Assembly: GCA_017889625.1 (NCBI GenBank)
Contig: JAGGAD010000009.1
Span: forward strand, 1-49,941
DNA: 49,941 nucleotides
From: Bacillota bacterium
Lineage (GTDB): Bacteria; Bacillota; Negativicutes; Sporomusales; CTSoil-080
Reading direction: 5' to 3'
Below are positions 1 through 7,980 of this stretch, piece after piece. Position 1 is the stretch's first letter. Each line of letters starts with the position of its first letter. A program made the translations under genes and the position numbers. The notes below the pieces were generated by a model. It did no database searches, was not told the DNA's origin, and saw only the letters and a program-made list of their open reading frames with translations.

Positions 1-161
1 CAGTACATAAAGATATGATTGAACGTTTGCCTAGTATCAATAAACGACTGGCGAATAAAGTTCGGAATATTTTAGAGATAAATAAAGCGGAACGCCATAT
101 TCGTGGCGGAGAAGCAACGAGAAAGAAATATAAAGACGGTAAAGAAAATAGCGTAAAATAG
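1..161 (+). CDS. spoIIID: SpoIIID, sporulation transcription regulator (3' part only)
   Basis: Partial gene cut by the window edge; the reading frame begins at base 3 and stops with TAG at 159-161, leaving 52 residues. The fragment starts VHKDMIERLP and contains RHIRGGEATRKKYK, which closely matches my recollection of the C-terminal half of SpoIIID (helix-turn-helix end followed by a basic tail). SpoIIID is a small DNA-binding protein that controls mother-cell genes during sporulation, so its presence marks the organism as a spore former. The next gene is mbl, the same order as in Bacillus subtilis, which supports the call. The promoter and N-terminal half lie outside the window. Confidence 0.9.
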   Translation, partial: VHKDMIERLPSINKRLANKVRNILEINKAERHIRGGEATRKKYKDGKENSVK

Positions 162-288
162 AGGATTTTTGTGGATAAGGTAGAATCAATCCATAAATAT
201 AAAATAAAGGTATTTAATTACTAAAATACTTTTATTTTTGCGCTATGGTTGGACAAGCTTAATGATGCTAAGGGGGCAGGATCGGTAC

Positions 289-1317
289 ATGTTTGGAATG
301 TCAATGGATATTGGTGTGGATTTAGGAACGGCTAATGTTTTGGTGTATATAAAGGGCAAGGGTATCGTGCTACGTGAACCATCAGTGGTGGCTATCGATC
401 GGGATACCAATCGGATTTTGGCAATAGGCGAAGAAGCGCGTCGTATGCTGGGACGTACTCCTGGCAATATTGTTGCTACTCGGCCTCTGAGAGAAGGGGT
501 AATTGCAGACTATGATACAACTGAAAGTATGTTAAGGCATTTTATTCAGAAAGTGGCTAGCCATAGTATGTTCTTTAAGCCACGTATAATGGTGTGCATA
601 CCGTCTGGCGTAACAACGGTAGAAAAACGGGCGGTATTAGAAGCTGCTGTCCAAGCTGGGGCGCGAAAAACATACTTGATTGAAGAGCCGCTTGCAGCTG
701 CTCTGGGGGCGGGCCTGGTTATTTCTGAGCCTTGTGGGTCAATGGTAGTTGATATTGGGGGAGGTACCACTGATGTAGCGGTGCTGAGCCTTGGGGGGAT
801 TGTAGTAAGCGAATCGCTGAGAGTGGGTGGCGATAAATTTGATGATGCCTTGGTACGGTATATTAAAAAAGAATATAACCTTATGATTGGTGAACGTACG
901 GCAGAAGAAATCAAAGTTAATGTTGGTACGGCATTCCCTTCAGGCCGTAATGAATCAATGGAAATTCGTGGACGGGATTTAGTATCAGGTTTGCCTAAAA
1001 CTATGAGAATTGGCTCGAACGAAACTCAGGAGGCATTGGCAGAGCCAATCGCAATGATTGTTGATTGTGTAAAATCAGTACTAGAAAGAACTCCGCCAGA
1101 ACTAGCGTCAGATATAGTTGATCGGGGAATAGTTATGACCGGGGGCGGTGCGCTTATTCACGGACTAGATAAATTAATTAGCAAGGAAACGGGAATTCCG
1201 ACTTACTTGGCAGAAGATCCACTTTCTTGCGTAGCGCTAGGTACGGGTAAAGCCTTGGATTCTCTGGAAACGCTGCAAGATTCACTGGCAATTACTAAAA
1301 AAATCACTCTGGGCTAG
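289..1317 (+). CDS. mbl: MreB/Mbl-type actin-like cell shape protein
   Basis: Bacterial actin homologue that polymerises under the inner membrane and guides lateral wall synthesis. The 342-residue protein has the first phosphate motif [11 protein letters not shown] near its start, the second, [13 protein letters not shown], in the middle, and the adenosine motif [13 protein letters not shown] near the end. A start at 238 would add 17 residues unlike the family; ATG 289 follows a GGGGGCAGG-like site and gives the usual short N-terminus ([13 protein letters not shown]). Position between spoIIID and flgF/flgG points to Mbl, but internal segments such as [13 protein letters not shown] look MreB-like, so the paralogue assignment is not firm. 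A terminator follows at 1324-1370. Confidence 0.92.
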   Translation: MFGMSMDIGVDLGTANVLVYIKGKGIVLREPSVVAIDRDTNRILAIGEEARRMLGRTPGNIVATRPLREGVIADYDTTESMLRHFIQKVASHSMFFKPRIMVCIPSGVTTVEKRAVLEAAVQAGARKTYLIEEPLAAALGAGLVISEPCGSMVVDIGGGTTDVAVLSLGGIVVSESLRVGGDKFDDALVRYIKKEYNLMIGERTAEEIKVNVGTAFPSGRNESMEIRGRDLVSGLPKTMRIGSNETQEALAEPIAMIVDCVKSVLERTPPELASDIVDRGIVMTGGGALIHGLDKLISKETGIPTYLAEDPLSCVALGTGKALDSLETLQDSLAITKKITLG

Positions 1318-1323
1318 ATTATG

Positions 1324-1370
1324 AATAAAGCCAGGTGCATGAGCATTGCTTAGCATCCTGGCTTTATTTT
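1324..1370 (+). terminator. Intrinsic terminator after mbl
   Basis: AATAAAGCCAGG (1324-1335) pairs perfectly with CCTGGCTTTATT (1357-1368) and runs into TTTT. It separates the spoIIID-mbl unit from the flagellar genes. Confidence 0.85.
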
Positions 1371-1453
1371 CCTAAAAATAGTTAGCTTTTTTTTTTAGTT
1401 TTACTTAAGAAAATGATAAATATCTTCGATTGATATAAATGGGAGGTGAATAG

Positions 1454-2212
1454 ATGATACGGGGGATTTATGCTGCAGGTTCGGGAATGATAGCTGAATC
1501 AATTCGCAATGATGCTATTGCCAATAACTTAGCTAATGCCAATACTGCGGGCTACAAAAAAGATATTGCGGTCAACAAAGACTTTCGTGACATACTAATT
1601 ACACGAATTCATGATAAGTCAGGTAATGCCGAAATTGGCAGCACTGGTGTGGGGACTGTTATTGATGAGATAGCTACCAATCAAAGTACTGGGATTATGC
1701 GCCAAACTAACAATCCGTTAGATGTCGCTATAGAGGGCAAAGGATTTTTTGTTATAGAAACTCCTAATGGCGTTAGATATACCCGTAACGGGTCATTTAG
1801 TCGCAACTCTCAAGGTGAACTAGTTACGTTGGATGGATACCGTGTTATGGGTGATAATGGCCCTATCCGGTTGGGCAAAGCCGCCAACGTTTGTATTGGT
1901 GACGATGGTCGAGTTACAATTGATGGTAATGGCCGGAATGCTGCGGAGGTGGGCAAGCTACGGATAGAAAGCTTTGCTGATGAGCGGCAGCTTACCAAGG
2001 AAGGCTCTAGCCTTTTTATTGCCGTGCAGGGAAACGGTACGCCTAGTAACGCCTTGGTACACCAAGGGATGCTGGAAATGTCAAATGTGAATGTAGTATC
2101 TGAAATGGTTAATATGATTGCTGGATATCGGGCTTATGAAGTAAACTCAAAGGTTGTTCAAGCCCATGATCAACTTTTAGACAAGGCAGTTAATGAAGTA
2201 GGTAGAATATGA
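1454..2212 (+). CDS. flgF: Flagellar basal-body rod protein, FlgF/FlhO type
   Basis: Structural protein of the flagellar rod, exported through the flagellar type III apparatus. The 252-residue product opens with MIRGIYAAGSGM and NNLANANTAGYKK, the hallmark N-terminal motif of rod/hook proteins, has the central domain motif NPLDVAIEGKGFF, and ends in the conserved C-terminal helix (MSNVNVVSEMVNMIAGYRAYEVNSKVV, shown here only as its ends MSNVNVV and YRAYEVNSK). GGGAGGTGA precedes the ATG. It starts the operon flgF-flgG-flgA-flgH-flgI-flgJ. FlgF and FlgG are paralogues; the assignment rests on gene order and the closer match of the next protein to FlgG. Confidence 0.9.
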   Translation: MIRGIYAAGSGMIAESIRNDAIANNLANANTAGYKKDIAVNKDFRDILITRIHDKSGNAEIGSTGVGTVIDEIATNQSTGIMRQTNNPLDVAIEGKGFFVIETPNGVRYTRNGSFSRNSQGELVTLDGYRVMGDNGPIRLGKAANVCIGDDGRVTIDGNGRNAAEVGKLRIESFADERQLTKEGSSLFIAVQGNGTPSNALVHQGMLEMSNVNVVSEMVNMIAGYRAYEVNSKVVQAHDQLLDKAVNEVGRI

Positions 2213-2350
2213 TGTTGGCGATAAAATTTTTGCCAACTAAATAATGATAAAACGGAGTAAGCCGTGGGGCTGGACTATAGAAAAGAGGCCCTATTAGCTG
2301 CGGAATGACTGAAGTAGCTAACACTTAATAACCTGGAGGTATAATTACTT

Positions 2351-3139
2351 ATGATGCGTGCGTTATGGACAGCCGGTTCAGGAATGATGGCCCAACAGGC
2401 TAATATCGATGTTGTATCCAATAACTTGGCCAACGTTAACACCAGCGGGTTTAAGAAAAGCCGCATTGACTTTGCGGATTTAATGTATCAAACTATTCGC
2501 CAGGCTGGAGCGTCCACTGGTGCAGGAACTCAGCTTCCTACTGGGATCCAGATGGGGCATGGTGTTCGCCAAGTGGCGACACAAAAGATATTGACAGAGG
2601 GCAGCTTTCAGCAGACTGGCAATGCATTGGACATGGCTATTGAAGGTGATGGCTTCTTTCAAATTACGACTCCAGATGGAACGATTGCGTATACTAGGGA
2701 TGGTTCATTTAAACGCGACAGTCAAGGTCGGATTGTAAACTCAGAAGGCTATCCGCTGGAACCGCAGATTACTATTCCTCAAAATGCCACTAATATCAGT
2801 ATTTCTAGTGATGGCATTGTGTCAGCTGCAATTCCTGGGCAAGCAGCCGCTCAAGAAATAGGTCAATTGCAAATCGCTAGATTTGTCAATCCAGCTGGGC
2901 TGGATAGCGTTGGCCGTAATCTTTTGATTGAAACAAGTGCGTCAGGAGCGCCAACCGTGTCTAATCCTGGCGGAGATGGTGCAGGAACTTTGGCTCAACA
3001 GTACTTAGAAATGTCCAATGTTCAAGTTGTAGAAGAAATGGTTAATATGATTGTGGCGCAACGCGCTTATGAAATTAACTCTAAAGCTATTACCACCGCT
3101 GATGAAATGCTAGGCCAGGCTGCTAATCTTCGTCGGTAG
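2351..3139 (+). CDS. flgG: Flagellar distal rod protein FlgG
   Basis: Distal rod protein through which torque passes from the rod to the hook; in diderms this part of the rod crosses the P and L rings. The 262-residue product begins [16 protein letters not shown], typical of FlgG, with [15 protein letters not shown], the domain motif [15 protein letters not shown] and the C-terminal motif [11 protein letters not shown]. Two ATG codons (2351, 2354) follow a GGAGG; the first is taken. The 138-nt gap from flgF holds two small hairpins. The gene ends directly against flgA. Confidence 0.95.
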   Translation: MMRALWTAGSGMMAQQANIDVVSNNLANVNTSGFKKSRIDFADLMYQTIRQAGASTGAGTQLPTGIQMGHGVRQVATQKILTEGSFQQTGNALDMAIEGDGFFQITTPDGTIAYTRDGSFKRDSQGRIVNSEGYPLEPQITIPQNATNISISSDGIVSAAIPGQAAAQEIGQLQIARFVNPAGLDSVGRNLLIETSASGAPTVSNPGGDGAGTLAQQYLEMSNVQVVEEMVNMIVAQRAYEINSKAITTADEMLGQAANLRR

Positions 3140-4132
3140 ATGAAAATTATGGGGAAAAGAATAGTGCTACTTGTGGCCGTTCTGATTCTGTTAATCGGTC
3201 AAGCCTGTTGGGCAGGAGCTGTGGTCGACGTTAATAGTGAAGCGACAATTACTGGACCGGAAATAGTACTTGGCGATTTGGCAGTCATTAGCAGTGATAA
3301 TGTCGAACAGCGAAGACTACTTGAAAATCTAAAACTTGGCAGTGCTCCATTTCCAGGGAATAGGGTATTATTTACAGCTCAGTCCTTTGGGGCGCGGCTA
3401 GCTGGGACCGGGCTTGATATTAGTAATGTAGAGTGGCATATTCCGGCAACTATTAATATAGTTACTGCGGGACAAAATATTAGTGCTGATGGTATCTTGA
3501 ATGTAGCTATTAAAGCTATGAAAAAAAAACTGGGAATTTTAGACGATAAAGAAAATGATCGAATTATCATTACTGCGATTAGTAACCCTCAAGCGTTAAT
3601 AGCACCGTTGGGGCCTGTGGAATATAAAGTCGAAATTCCTTATGGTATTCGGTACAATGCGCCAACAACAGTAAATATAAGTATTAATATTAAAGACCGC
3701 TATTTTACTACTGTAAATGCAAAATTCCAGATTAATGCTTATGAAAATGTAATCAGTGCGGGGCGGAATATTGCTGCATTTGAAGTACTAAATGAGAATA
3801 GTATTTGCGTTGAACGCAGAGATCTTGGCCGACTGACCGGATATATTACTGATAAAACAAAAGTACTTGGTCTTATGACTCGCCGACCGATAGCAGCAGG
3901 AACGCCACTGAATGACAGCATGTTAGCTAAGCCGCCGGTAGTGACACGGGGCAGTGCGGTGACTATCATTGTGCGAAGCGGTGATAGTATAATAACTGCC
4001 AGTGGTATGGCATTACAGCAAGGCAGTGAAGGTGAAGTTATTCGAGTTCAAAACCTGGACTCGAAGCGAGTCGTTAGTGCTTGTGTGGTAGATAAAGAAA
4101 CAGTTCAGGTAATGATTTACAGCGGAAGGTAA
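3140..4132 (+). CDS. flgA: Flagellar P-ring assembly chaperone FlgA
   Basis: Periplasmic chaperone needed to assemble FlgI into the P ring. The 330-residue product has a signal peptide (about residues 1-25, hydrophobic VLLVAVLILLIGQACWAGA) and a C-terminal SAF-like region around VISAGRNIAAFEVLNENSI, with the closing segment GEVIRVQNLDSKRVVSA seen throughout this family. ATG 3140 directly abuts the flgG stop; ATG 3149 is an alternative start and neither has a strong ribosome binding site, suggesting translational coupling. It stands next to flgH and flgI, as expected for a ring-assembly factor. Confidence 0.9.
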   Translation: MKIMGKRIVLLVAVLILLIGQACWAGAVVDVNSEATITGPEIVLGDLAVISSDNVEQRRLLENLKLGSAPFPGNRVLFTAQSFGARLAGTGLDISNVEWHIPATINIVTAGQNISADGILNVAIKAMKKKLGILDDKENDRIIITAISNPQALIAPLGPVEYKVEIPYGIRYNAPTTVNISINIKDRYFTTVNAKFQINAYENVISAGRNIAAFEVLNENSICVERRDLGRLTGYITDKTKVLGLMTRRPIAAGTPLNDSMLAKPPVVTRGSAVTIIVRSGDSIITASGMALQQGSEGEVIRVQNLDSKRVVSACVVDKETVQVMIYSGR

Positions 4133-4143
4133 AGGTGATTGTT

Positions 4144-4743
4144 ATGTTTAATATACTAATAAAGCCAAAGCTGCTACTAGTTATGGCCTTAATGGTGACA
4201 CTCCTTGCCGGGCCGCTTTCGAGTGGGGCTGCTGCAATTTCGTTATGGAAGGATAGTTCTAACTTATATGGTGATCGTAAAGCTACGCAGATTGGTGATA
4301 TTATAACAGTTATTATAAGTGAAAGCTCCAGTGCAGTTCGAAGTGGAGCTACCACTAATACTAAATCAGCTAGCGGATCAACAGATAATGGTAAGGGACT
4401 GTTTAAGTTCGTCAATTCATCAAGTTATGGTGGTAGTGACACATTTCAAGCCAAAGGATCACTTACCAACTCTAATCAGCTTTCAGCGAAACTTTCTGTA
4501 CAGGTTATTGCGGTTAAGCCCAATGGCAACTTGGTAATCTCAGGGAGCCAGATCACCAAACAAACAGGTGAGGAGCAGCGCATAACTATTACCGGAGAAA
4601 TTCGACCAGATGATATATCTATCAATAATACGATATATTCAAGTTATGTAGCTAATGCTCAAATTAAAATTGATGGCAAGGGATCAATTGCGGATAAACA
4701 GCGGCAGGGACTATTGAGCCAAATTCTTAACTTCCTGTTTTGA
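4144..4743 (+). CDS. flgH: Flagellar L-ring protein FlgH
   Basis: Forms the ring through which the flagellar rod passes the outer membrane, so it is direct evidence of a diderm envelope. The 199-residue protein has a signal peptide, then SLWKDSSNLYGDRKATQIGD and the late motif RPDDISINNTIYSS, and ends GLLSQILNFLF, all typical of FlgH. ATG 4144 lies just after AAAGGTGA and is preferred over GTG 4135. Unlike well-studied FlgH proteins there is no lipobox and no cysteine at all, so it cannot be an N-acylated lipoprotein. Confidence 0.93.
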   Translation: MFNILIKPKLLLVMALMVTLLAGPLSSGAAAISLWKDSSNLYGDRKATQIGDIITVIISESSSAVRSGATTNTKSASGSTDNGKGLFKFVNSSSYGGSDTFQAKGSLTNSNQLSAKLSVQVIAVKPNGNLVISGSQITKQTGEEQRITITGEIRPDDISINNTIYSSYVANAQIKIDGKGSIADKQRQGLLSQILNFLF

Positions 4744-4760
4744 GGAGGAAAGGGATTATA

Positions 4761-5789
4761 ATGCGAAAGAAAATTGCAATTAGCCTAGTAATGTTATTTA
4801 TGTTTTCAAGCATTGGCATAGCCATGGCGGGGGGACAAGCTGTCACACGAATCAAAGATATTGCTAAGATTCAAGGCGTACGAGGAAACCAATTAGTGGG
4901 GTATGGCTTAGTAGTTGGGTTAGCTGGAACCGGCGATTCGTCTAAAAGTGCGTTTACGGTACAATCGATAGCTAGTATGCTAAAAAATTTTGGGGTAACC
5001 GTATCAGCCAGTCAATTGCAGGGGAAGAATGTGGCAGCGGTTATGGTAACTGCTGATTTAGGACCTTTTGTTAAATCCGGCGATAACATTGATATAACAG
5101 TGTCATCTTTGGGGGATGCAAAAAGCTTGCAAGGGGGCATACTGTTACAGACGCCGCTTAAAGCTGCCACAGGATTAGTTTACGCAGTTGGACAGGGCTC
5201 ATTGTCTCTGGGAGGAAATAATACGAAACTTTTCTCAACAGTTGCTAAAATTCCTAATGGAGCAATAGTAGAGCGGGATGTACCGACCAAGATAGAAAAT
5301 AATGGTAGTATTGCACTGACTTTGAATAATCCTGATTTTACAACTGCTAGCCGAATTGCTAAAACTATCGAGCGGGAATTTGGCGTAAGTGTGATGGCAG
5401 TAGATGCCGGCACAGTTGAAATCAAGGTTCCTGGGGAATATGCAGACAATCTGGTGGGATTTATTGCGTCGTTAGAAGAACTGACGGTACGACCAGATAG
5501 TATTGCTAAAATAATAATTAATGAGCGGACCGGAACGGTAGTCATGGGTGGTAATGTAACGATTGATACAGTTGCGGTGGCACACGGGGGCTTATCGGTA
5601 AAAGTCGGTGGTCAAAAGTCGAGCTCAAGCGAAGCTAACCCAAATGTAGTAATATTGCCAACAACTGCTAGTATCGGAGATCTTGTCAATGCGCTTAACG
5701 CGGTTGGAGCAGCGCCACAAGAGGTCATTGCTATTATTCAGGCAATAAACGCCTCAGGTGCGCTTCATGCCGAACTTCAGTTTATTTAG
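4761..5789 (+). CDS. flgI: Flagellar P-ring protein FlgI
   Basis: Periplasmic protein that forms the P ring around the rod at the peptidoglycan. The 342-residue product has a signal peptide ending near SIGIAMAGG, then TRIKDIAKIQGVRGNQLVGY with GLVVGLAGTGD, the diagnostic FlgI N-terminus, and NPDFTTASRIAKTI and INERTGTVVMGG further on. ATG 4761 is chosen because it follows GGAGGAAAGG; an upstream TTG at 4740 lies before that site. Tightly packed between flgH and the FlgJ-like gene, with FlgA as the expected partner. Confidence 0.95.
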   Translation: MRKKIAISLVMLFMFSSIGIAMAGGQAVTRIKDIAKIQGVRGNQLVGYGLVVGLAGTGDSSKSAFTVQSIASMLKNFGVTVSASQLQGKNVAAVMVTADLGPFVKSGDNIDITVSSLGDAKSLQGGILLQTPLKAATGLVYAVGQGSLSLGGNNTKLFSTVAKIPNGAIVERDVPTKIENNGSIALTLNNPDFTTASRIAKTIEREFGVSVMAVDAGTVEIKVPGEYADNLVGFIASLEELTVRPDSIAKIIINERTGTVVMGGNVTIDTVAVAHGGLSVKVGGQKSSSSEANPNVVILPTTASIGDLVNALNAVGAAPQEVIAIIQAINASGALHAELQFI

Positions 5790-5801
5790 GCGGTGAGTAC
5801 C

Positions 5802-6131
5802 ATGGAGATTAACGGAAAAGCTAATATGATAGTTGCACAAAATACTTTGGGAAGTAAATCAAGCCAAAGTGACAAGGACGCAAAACTTAAAGCAAGCTGT
5901 CGCGAAATGGAATCAGTTTTTCTTGATCTTTTGCTCAAGCAGATGCGGCAAACAGTGCCCAAAAGTGAGCTAATGAGTAAATCTTCAGGGGAAGAAACCA
6001 TGCAGTCGATGCTTGATGGAGAAGTAACAAAAGATATGGCGAAAGCTGGCGGGATGGGGTTAGCAGATTTGCTTTACCGTCAGCTTTCAGAGCGAGTAAG
6101 TGTTAACAACAAAAGCCAGGCACCCAGATAG
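5802..6131 (+). CDS. flgJ: Rod-binding protein, FlgJ N-terminal domain only
   Basis: Rod-cap/scaffold protein for flagellar rod assembly. The 109-residue product contains CREMESVFLDLLLKQMRQTV and a C-terminal GLADLLYRQLS, matching the N-terminal rod-binding domain of FlgJ. The muramidase half found in enterobacterial FlgJ is missing, so a separate wall-cutting enzyme must open the peptidoglycan. ATG 5802 follows AGGCGGTGA; GTG 5793 lies inside that site. Its last codons form the left arm of a terminator that closes the flagellar operon. Confidence 0.87.
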   Translation: MEINGKANMIVAQNTLGSKSSQSDKDAKLKASCREMESVFLDLLLKQMRQTVPKSELMSKSSGEETMQSMLDGEVTKDMAKAGGMGLADLLYRQLSERVSVNNKSQAPR

Positions 6132-6143
6132 TGCTTGGCTTTT
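6112..6143 (+). terminator. Terminator overlapping the flgJ stop codon
   Basis: AAAGCCAGGCAC (6112-6123) pairs with GTGCTTGGCTTT (6131-6142; one G-T pair) around a 7-nt loop that holds the stop codon region, followed by T and C-rich sequence. The U tract is short, but the hairpin is strong. Confidence 0.7.
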
Positions 6144-6185
6144 CGTCTCCTAATTGCCAAAAACACAAATAAGGAGGGGCATTAT

Positions 6186-7610
6186 GTGCTTGGTTATAGA
6201 AGGGTTATAAGTTTCGTTGTGTGTGTGGTTTTATTTTCATCATTATCACTAGTTTGGGCAGCACCAAAAGGCAGTACCTTTGAAAAATTGCGTTATAGCC
6301 AGAATCAGGAAAGAGTGCGCATTGTATTTGATTTTGATAGTTTACCTGAATATAATGCGGTTTTAGAAGAAAAACCTTTAAGATTAATTATTGAAATTAA
6401 TGGTGCTATAAAAAATGGGGTCAGCACTCAAATGCTGTTTAATGACCCTTTCGTCAAGGGATTGGTGCTGGAAGAAAATGGACCTAGCCATATTAGGGCA
6501 ATAATAGATCTCAGGCAATTTGTAACGCATAATGTATTTTTGCTTAAAGACCCCAATCGGCTAGTCATAGATTTAGGTAAAGTTTTTGATCAAAAAATCG
6601 ATGAAGAAGTTATGCCGGGAATAACCCACACTTCGTGGATTAAGAGCTATTCTTTCGGGCCGGTTGAATCGGATGTATTGACGATCTTTCCTGAATCTAG
6701 TACTAAAGTAGTACCGGTATTATCTGATGGCGTTATTAATGGAATAGAACCGTTATCTAAGATCAGTTCGAGGGTAAAGGCAATAGCAGCCATCAATGGT
6801 TCGTATTTTTCTCAGACTGGGGAAATAATCGGTTTACTAAAACTCAACGGTAAAATTGTTAGTACACCAACAATACCGCGCTCAGCACTAGGAATAAGGC
6901 CGGATGGGTCAATATTTATTGACCAGGTGGAATATCACGGCCAAATTGAATTAGCGGGTGGCGATACGATAAATATCAATGGTGTAAATCGAGAACGGTA
7001 TACTGACGAAATAATTTTGTATAATGAGTATTATGGGGCAACGACTGCTACCAACAACTACGGTACTGATGTTGTAATAAATGATAAGGGAATTGTTACT
7101 GCCATTACGAACGGGAATACGCCGTTAGTGGCCGGATACAGGGTGATCTCCGGACATGGCCAAGGGCAAGATGCATTAAAAAAAATAGCCATTGGCGATC
7201 ATCTAGTAGTAACGGAAACGCTAGGCGATGAGTGGGATAAAACAGTTTATGCGTTAGGGGCAGGACCGATGCTGGTTAAAGACGGTAACGTATTTTTAAC
7301 TACTCAGCAAGAAGAATTTGGCCCGGATGTTGCCGCAGGAAGGGCACCGCGAACGGCGCTGGGGGTGACTAAGGATGGGGCGATTTTACTTGTTGTGGTA
7401 GATGGGCGGCGTCAAGGTAGTGCCGGCTTATCGTTGGCGGAATTGGCGGTTTTTATGAAAGACATCGGAGCCGTTAATGCATTGAACCTGGACGGTGGCG
7501 GATCAAGTGAGATGATTATTCATGATACCGTAGTAAACAAGCCTTCCGATGGCCGGGAACGAAAGATTGGTGACGGTTTAGCAATAATTGAGTCGATGCT
7601 TGTTAATTGA
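6186..7610 (+). CDS. Secreted AMIN-like / phosphodiester glycosidase (NAGPA) domain protein
   Basis: Exported protein of 474 residues with a signal peptide (VISFVVCVVLFSSLSLVWAA). About residues 25-125 look like an AMIN domain (RVRIVFDF, PLRLIIEING, PNRLVIDLG), a module that binds cell-wall or envelope sugars. The C-terminal part has NAGPA-family features: INGSYFSQTGEIIGLL, GRAPRTALGVTKDG, VVVDGRRQGSAGLSL and NLDGGGSSEMII. Family members cleave sugar-phosphodiesters; the substrate here is unknown. GTG 6186 is chosen because AAGGAGG at 6171-6177 sits 8 nt upstream; an ATG two bases earlier is in another frame with a short run. It starts a three-gene group after the flagellar terminator. Confidence 0.82.
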   Translation: MLGYRRVISFVVCVVLFSSLSLVWAAPKGSTFEKLRYSQNQERVRIVFDFDSLPEYNAVLEEKPLRLIIEINGAIKNGVSTQMLFNDPFVKGLVLEENGPSHIRAIIDLRQFVTHNVFLLKDPNRLVIDLGKVFDQKIDEEVMPGITHTSWIKSYSFGPVESDVLTIFPESSTKVVPVLSDGVINGIEPLSKISSRVKAIAAINGSYFSQTGEIIGLLKLNGKIVSTPTIPRSALGIRPDGSIFIDQVEYHGQIELAGGDTININGVNRERYTDEIILYNEYYGATTATNNYGTDVVINDKGIVTAITNGNTPLVAGYRVISGHGQGQDALKKIAIGDHLVVTETLGDEWDKTVYALGAGPMLVKDGNVFLTTQQEEFGPDVAAGRAPRTALGVTKDGAILLVVVDGRRQGSAGLSLAELAVFMKDIGAVNALNLDGGGSSEMIIHDTVVNKPSDGRERKIGDGLAIIESMLVN

Positions 7611-7651
7611 CAGCAATACTGTATAATGAAATTATAAATGGAGGTGGTATG

Positions 7652-7966
7652 ATGTACCGTTCCAAGAATATCATTATGCTGGCGATAGTTGTGGTAATGT
7701 TGATGGTCACTTGGGCCTTTGCTTCGGCCGCAATAGTTAACGATCAAAAAAGTGTGCTGTCAGGGACTGTTATCGCTAATAGCTTAGTATCGGTTGGAGC
7801 AGTGGTGCGTGAAGGCGATGTATTGGTAGTTGTTGATACAATTACTGGGCCAGCGCCGGCAGTAAGAGCCAATGTTGACGGTAAAGTAACAGAAGTATTA
7901 GTTAAACCAGGAGATATTATTAAAACGGGTAATGCTGTTGTTAGAATTGAACAGGCTGATAAATAG
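7652..7966 (+). CDS. Secreted biotin/lipoyl-like hairpin domain protein
   Basis: Small protein of 104 residues: a signal peptide or membrane anchor (MLAIVVVMLMVTWAFASAA) and then one biotinyl/lipoyl-type beta fold (SGTVIANSLVSVGAVVREGD, VRANVDGKVTEVLVKPGD, GNAVVRIE). The central hairpin that carries the modified lysine in biotin carriers reads TGPAPAVRANVDG, without an A-M-K-M motif, so it is probably not biotinylated and resembles the hairpin modules of periplasmic adaptor proteins. The second ATG of an ATGATG pair is chosen at 7 nt from GGAGG (7640-7644). Its exact role is unknown. Confidence 0.75.
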   Translation: MYRSKNIIMLAIVVVMLMVTWAFASAAIVNDQKSVLSGTVIANSLVSVGAVVREGDVLVVVDTITGPAPAVRANVDGKVTEVLVKPGDIIKTGNAVVRIEQADK

Positions 7967-7980
7967 AAAGGAATGATTAG

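Noticed and set aside
1381-1453. Sigma-28-type flagellar promoter before flgF
   Set aside because: No acceptable TAAA/GCCGATAA pair at the right spacing could be found.
7607-7638. TTGACA followed by TATAAT before the lipoyl-like gene
   Set aside because: The boxes are only 9 bp apart (20 bp to the next TATAAA), outside the range for a sigma-A promoter; the genes are close enough to be co-transcribed.
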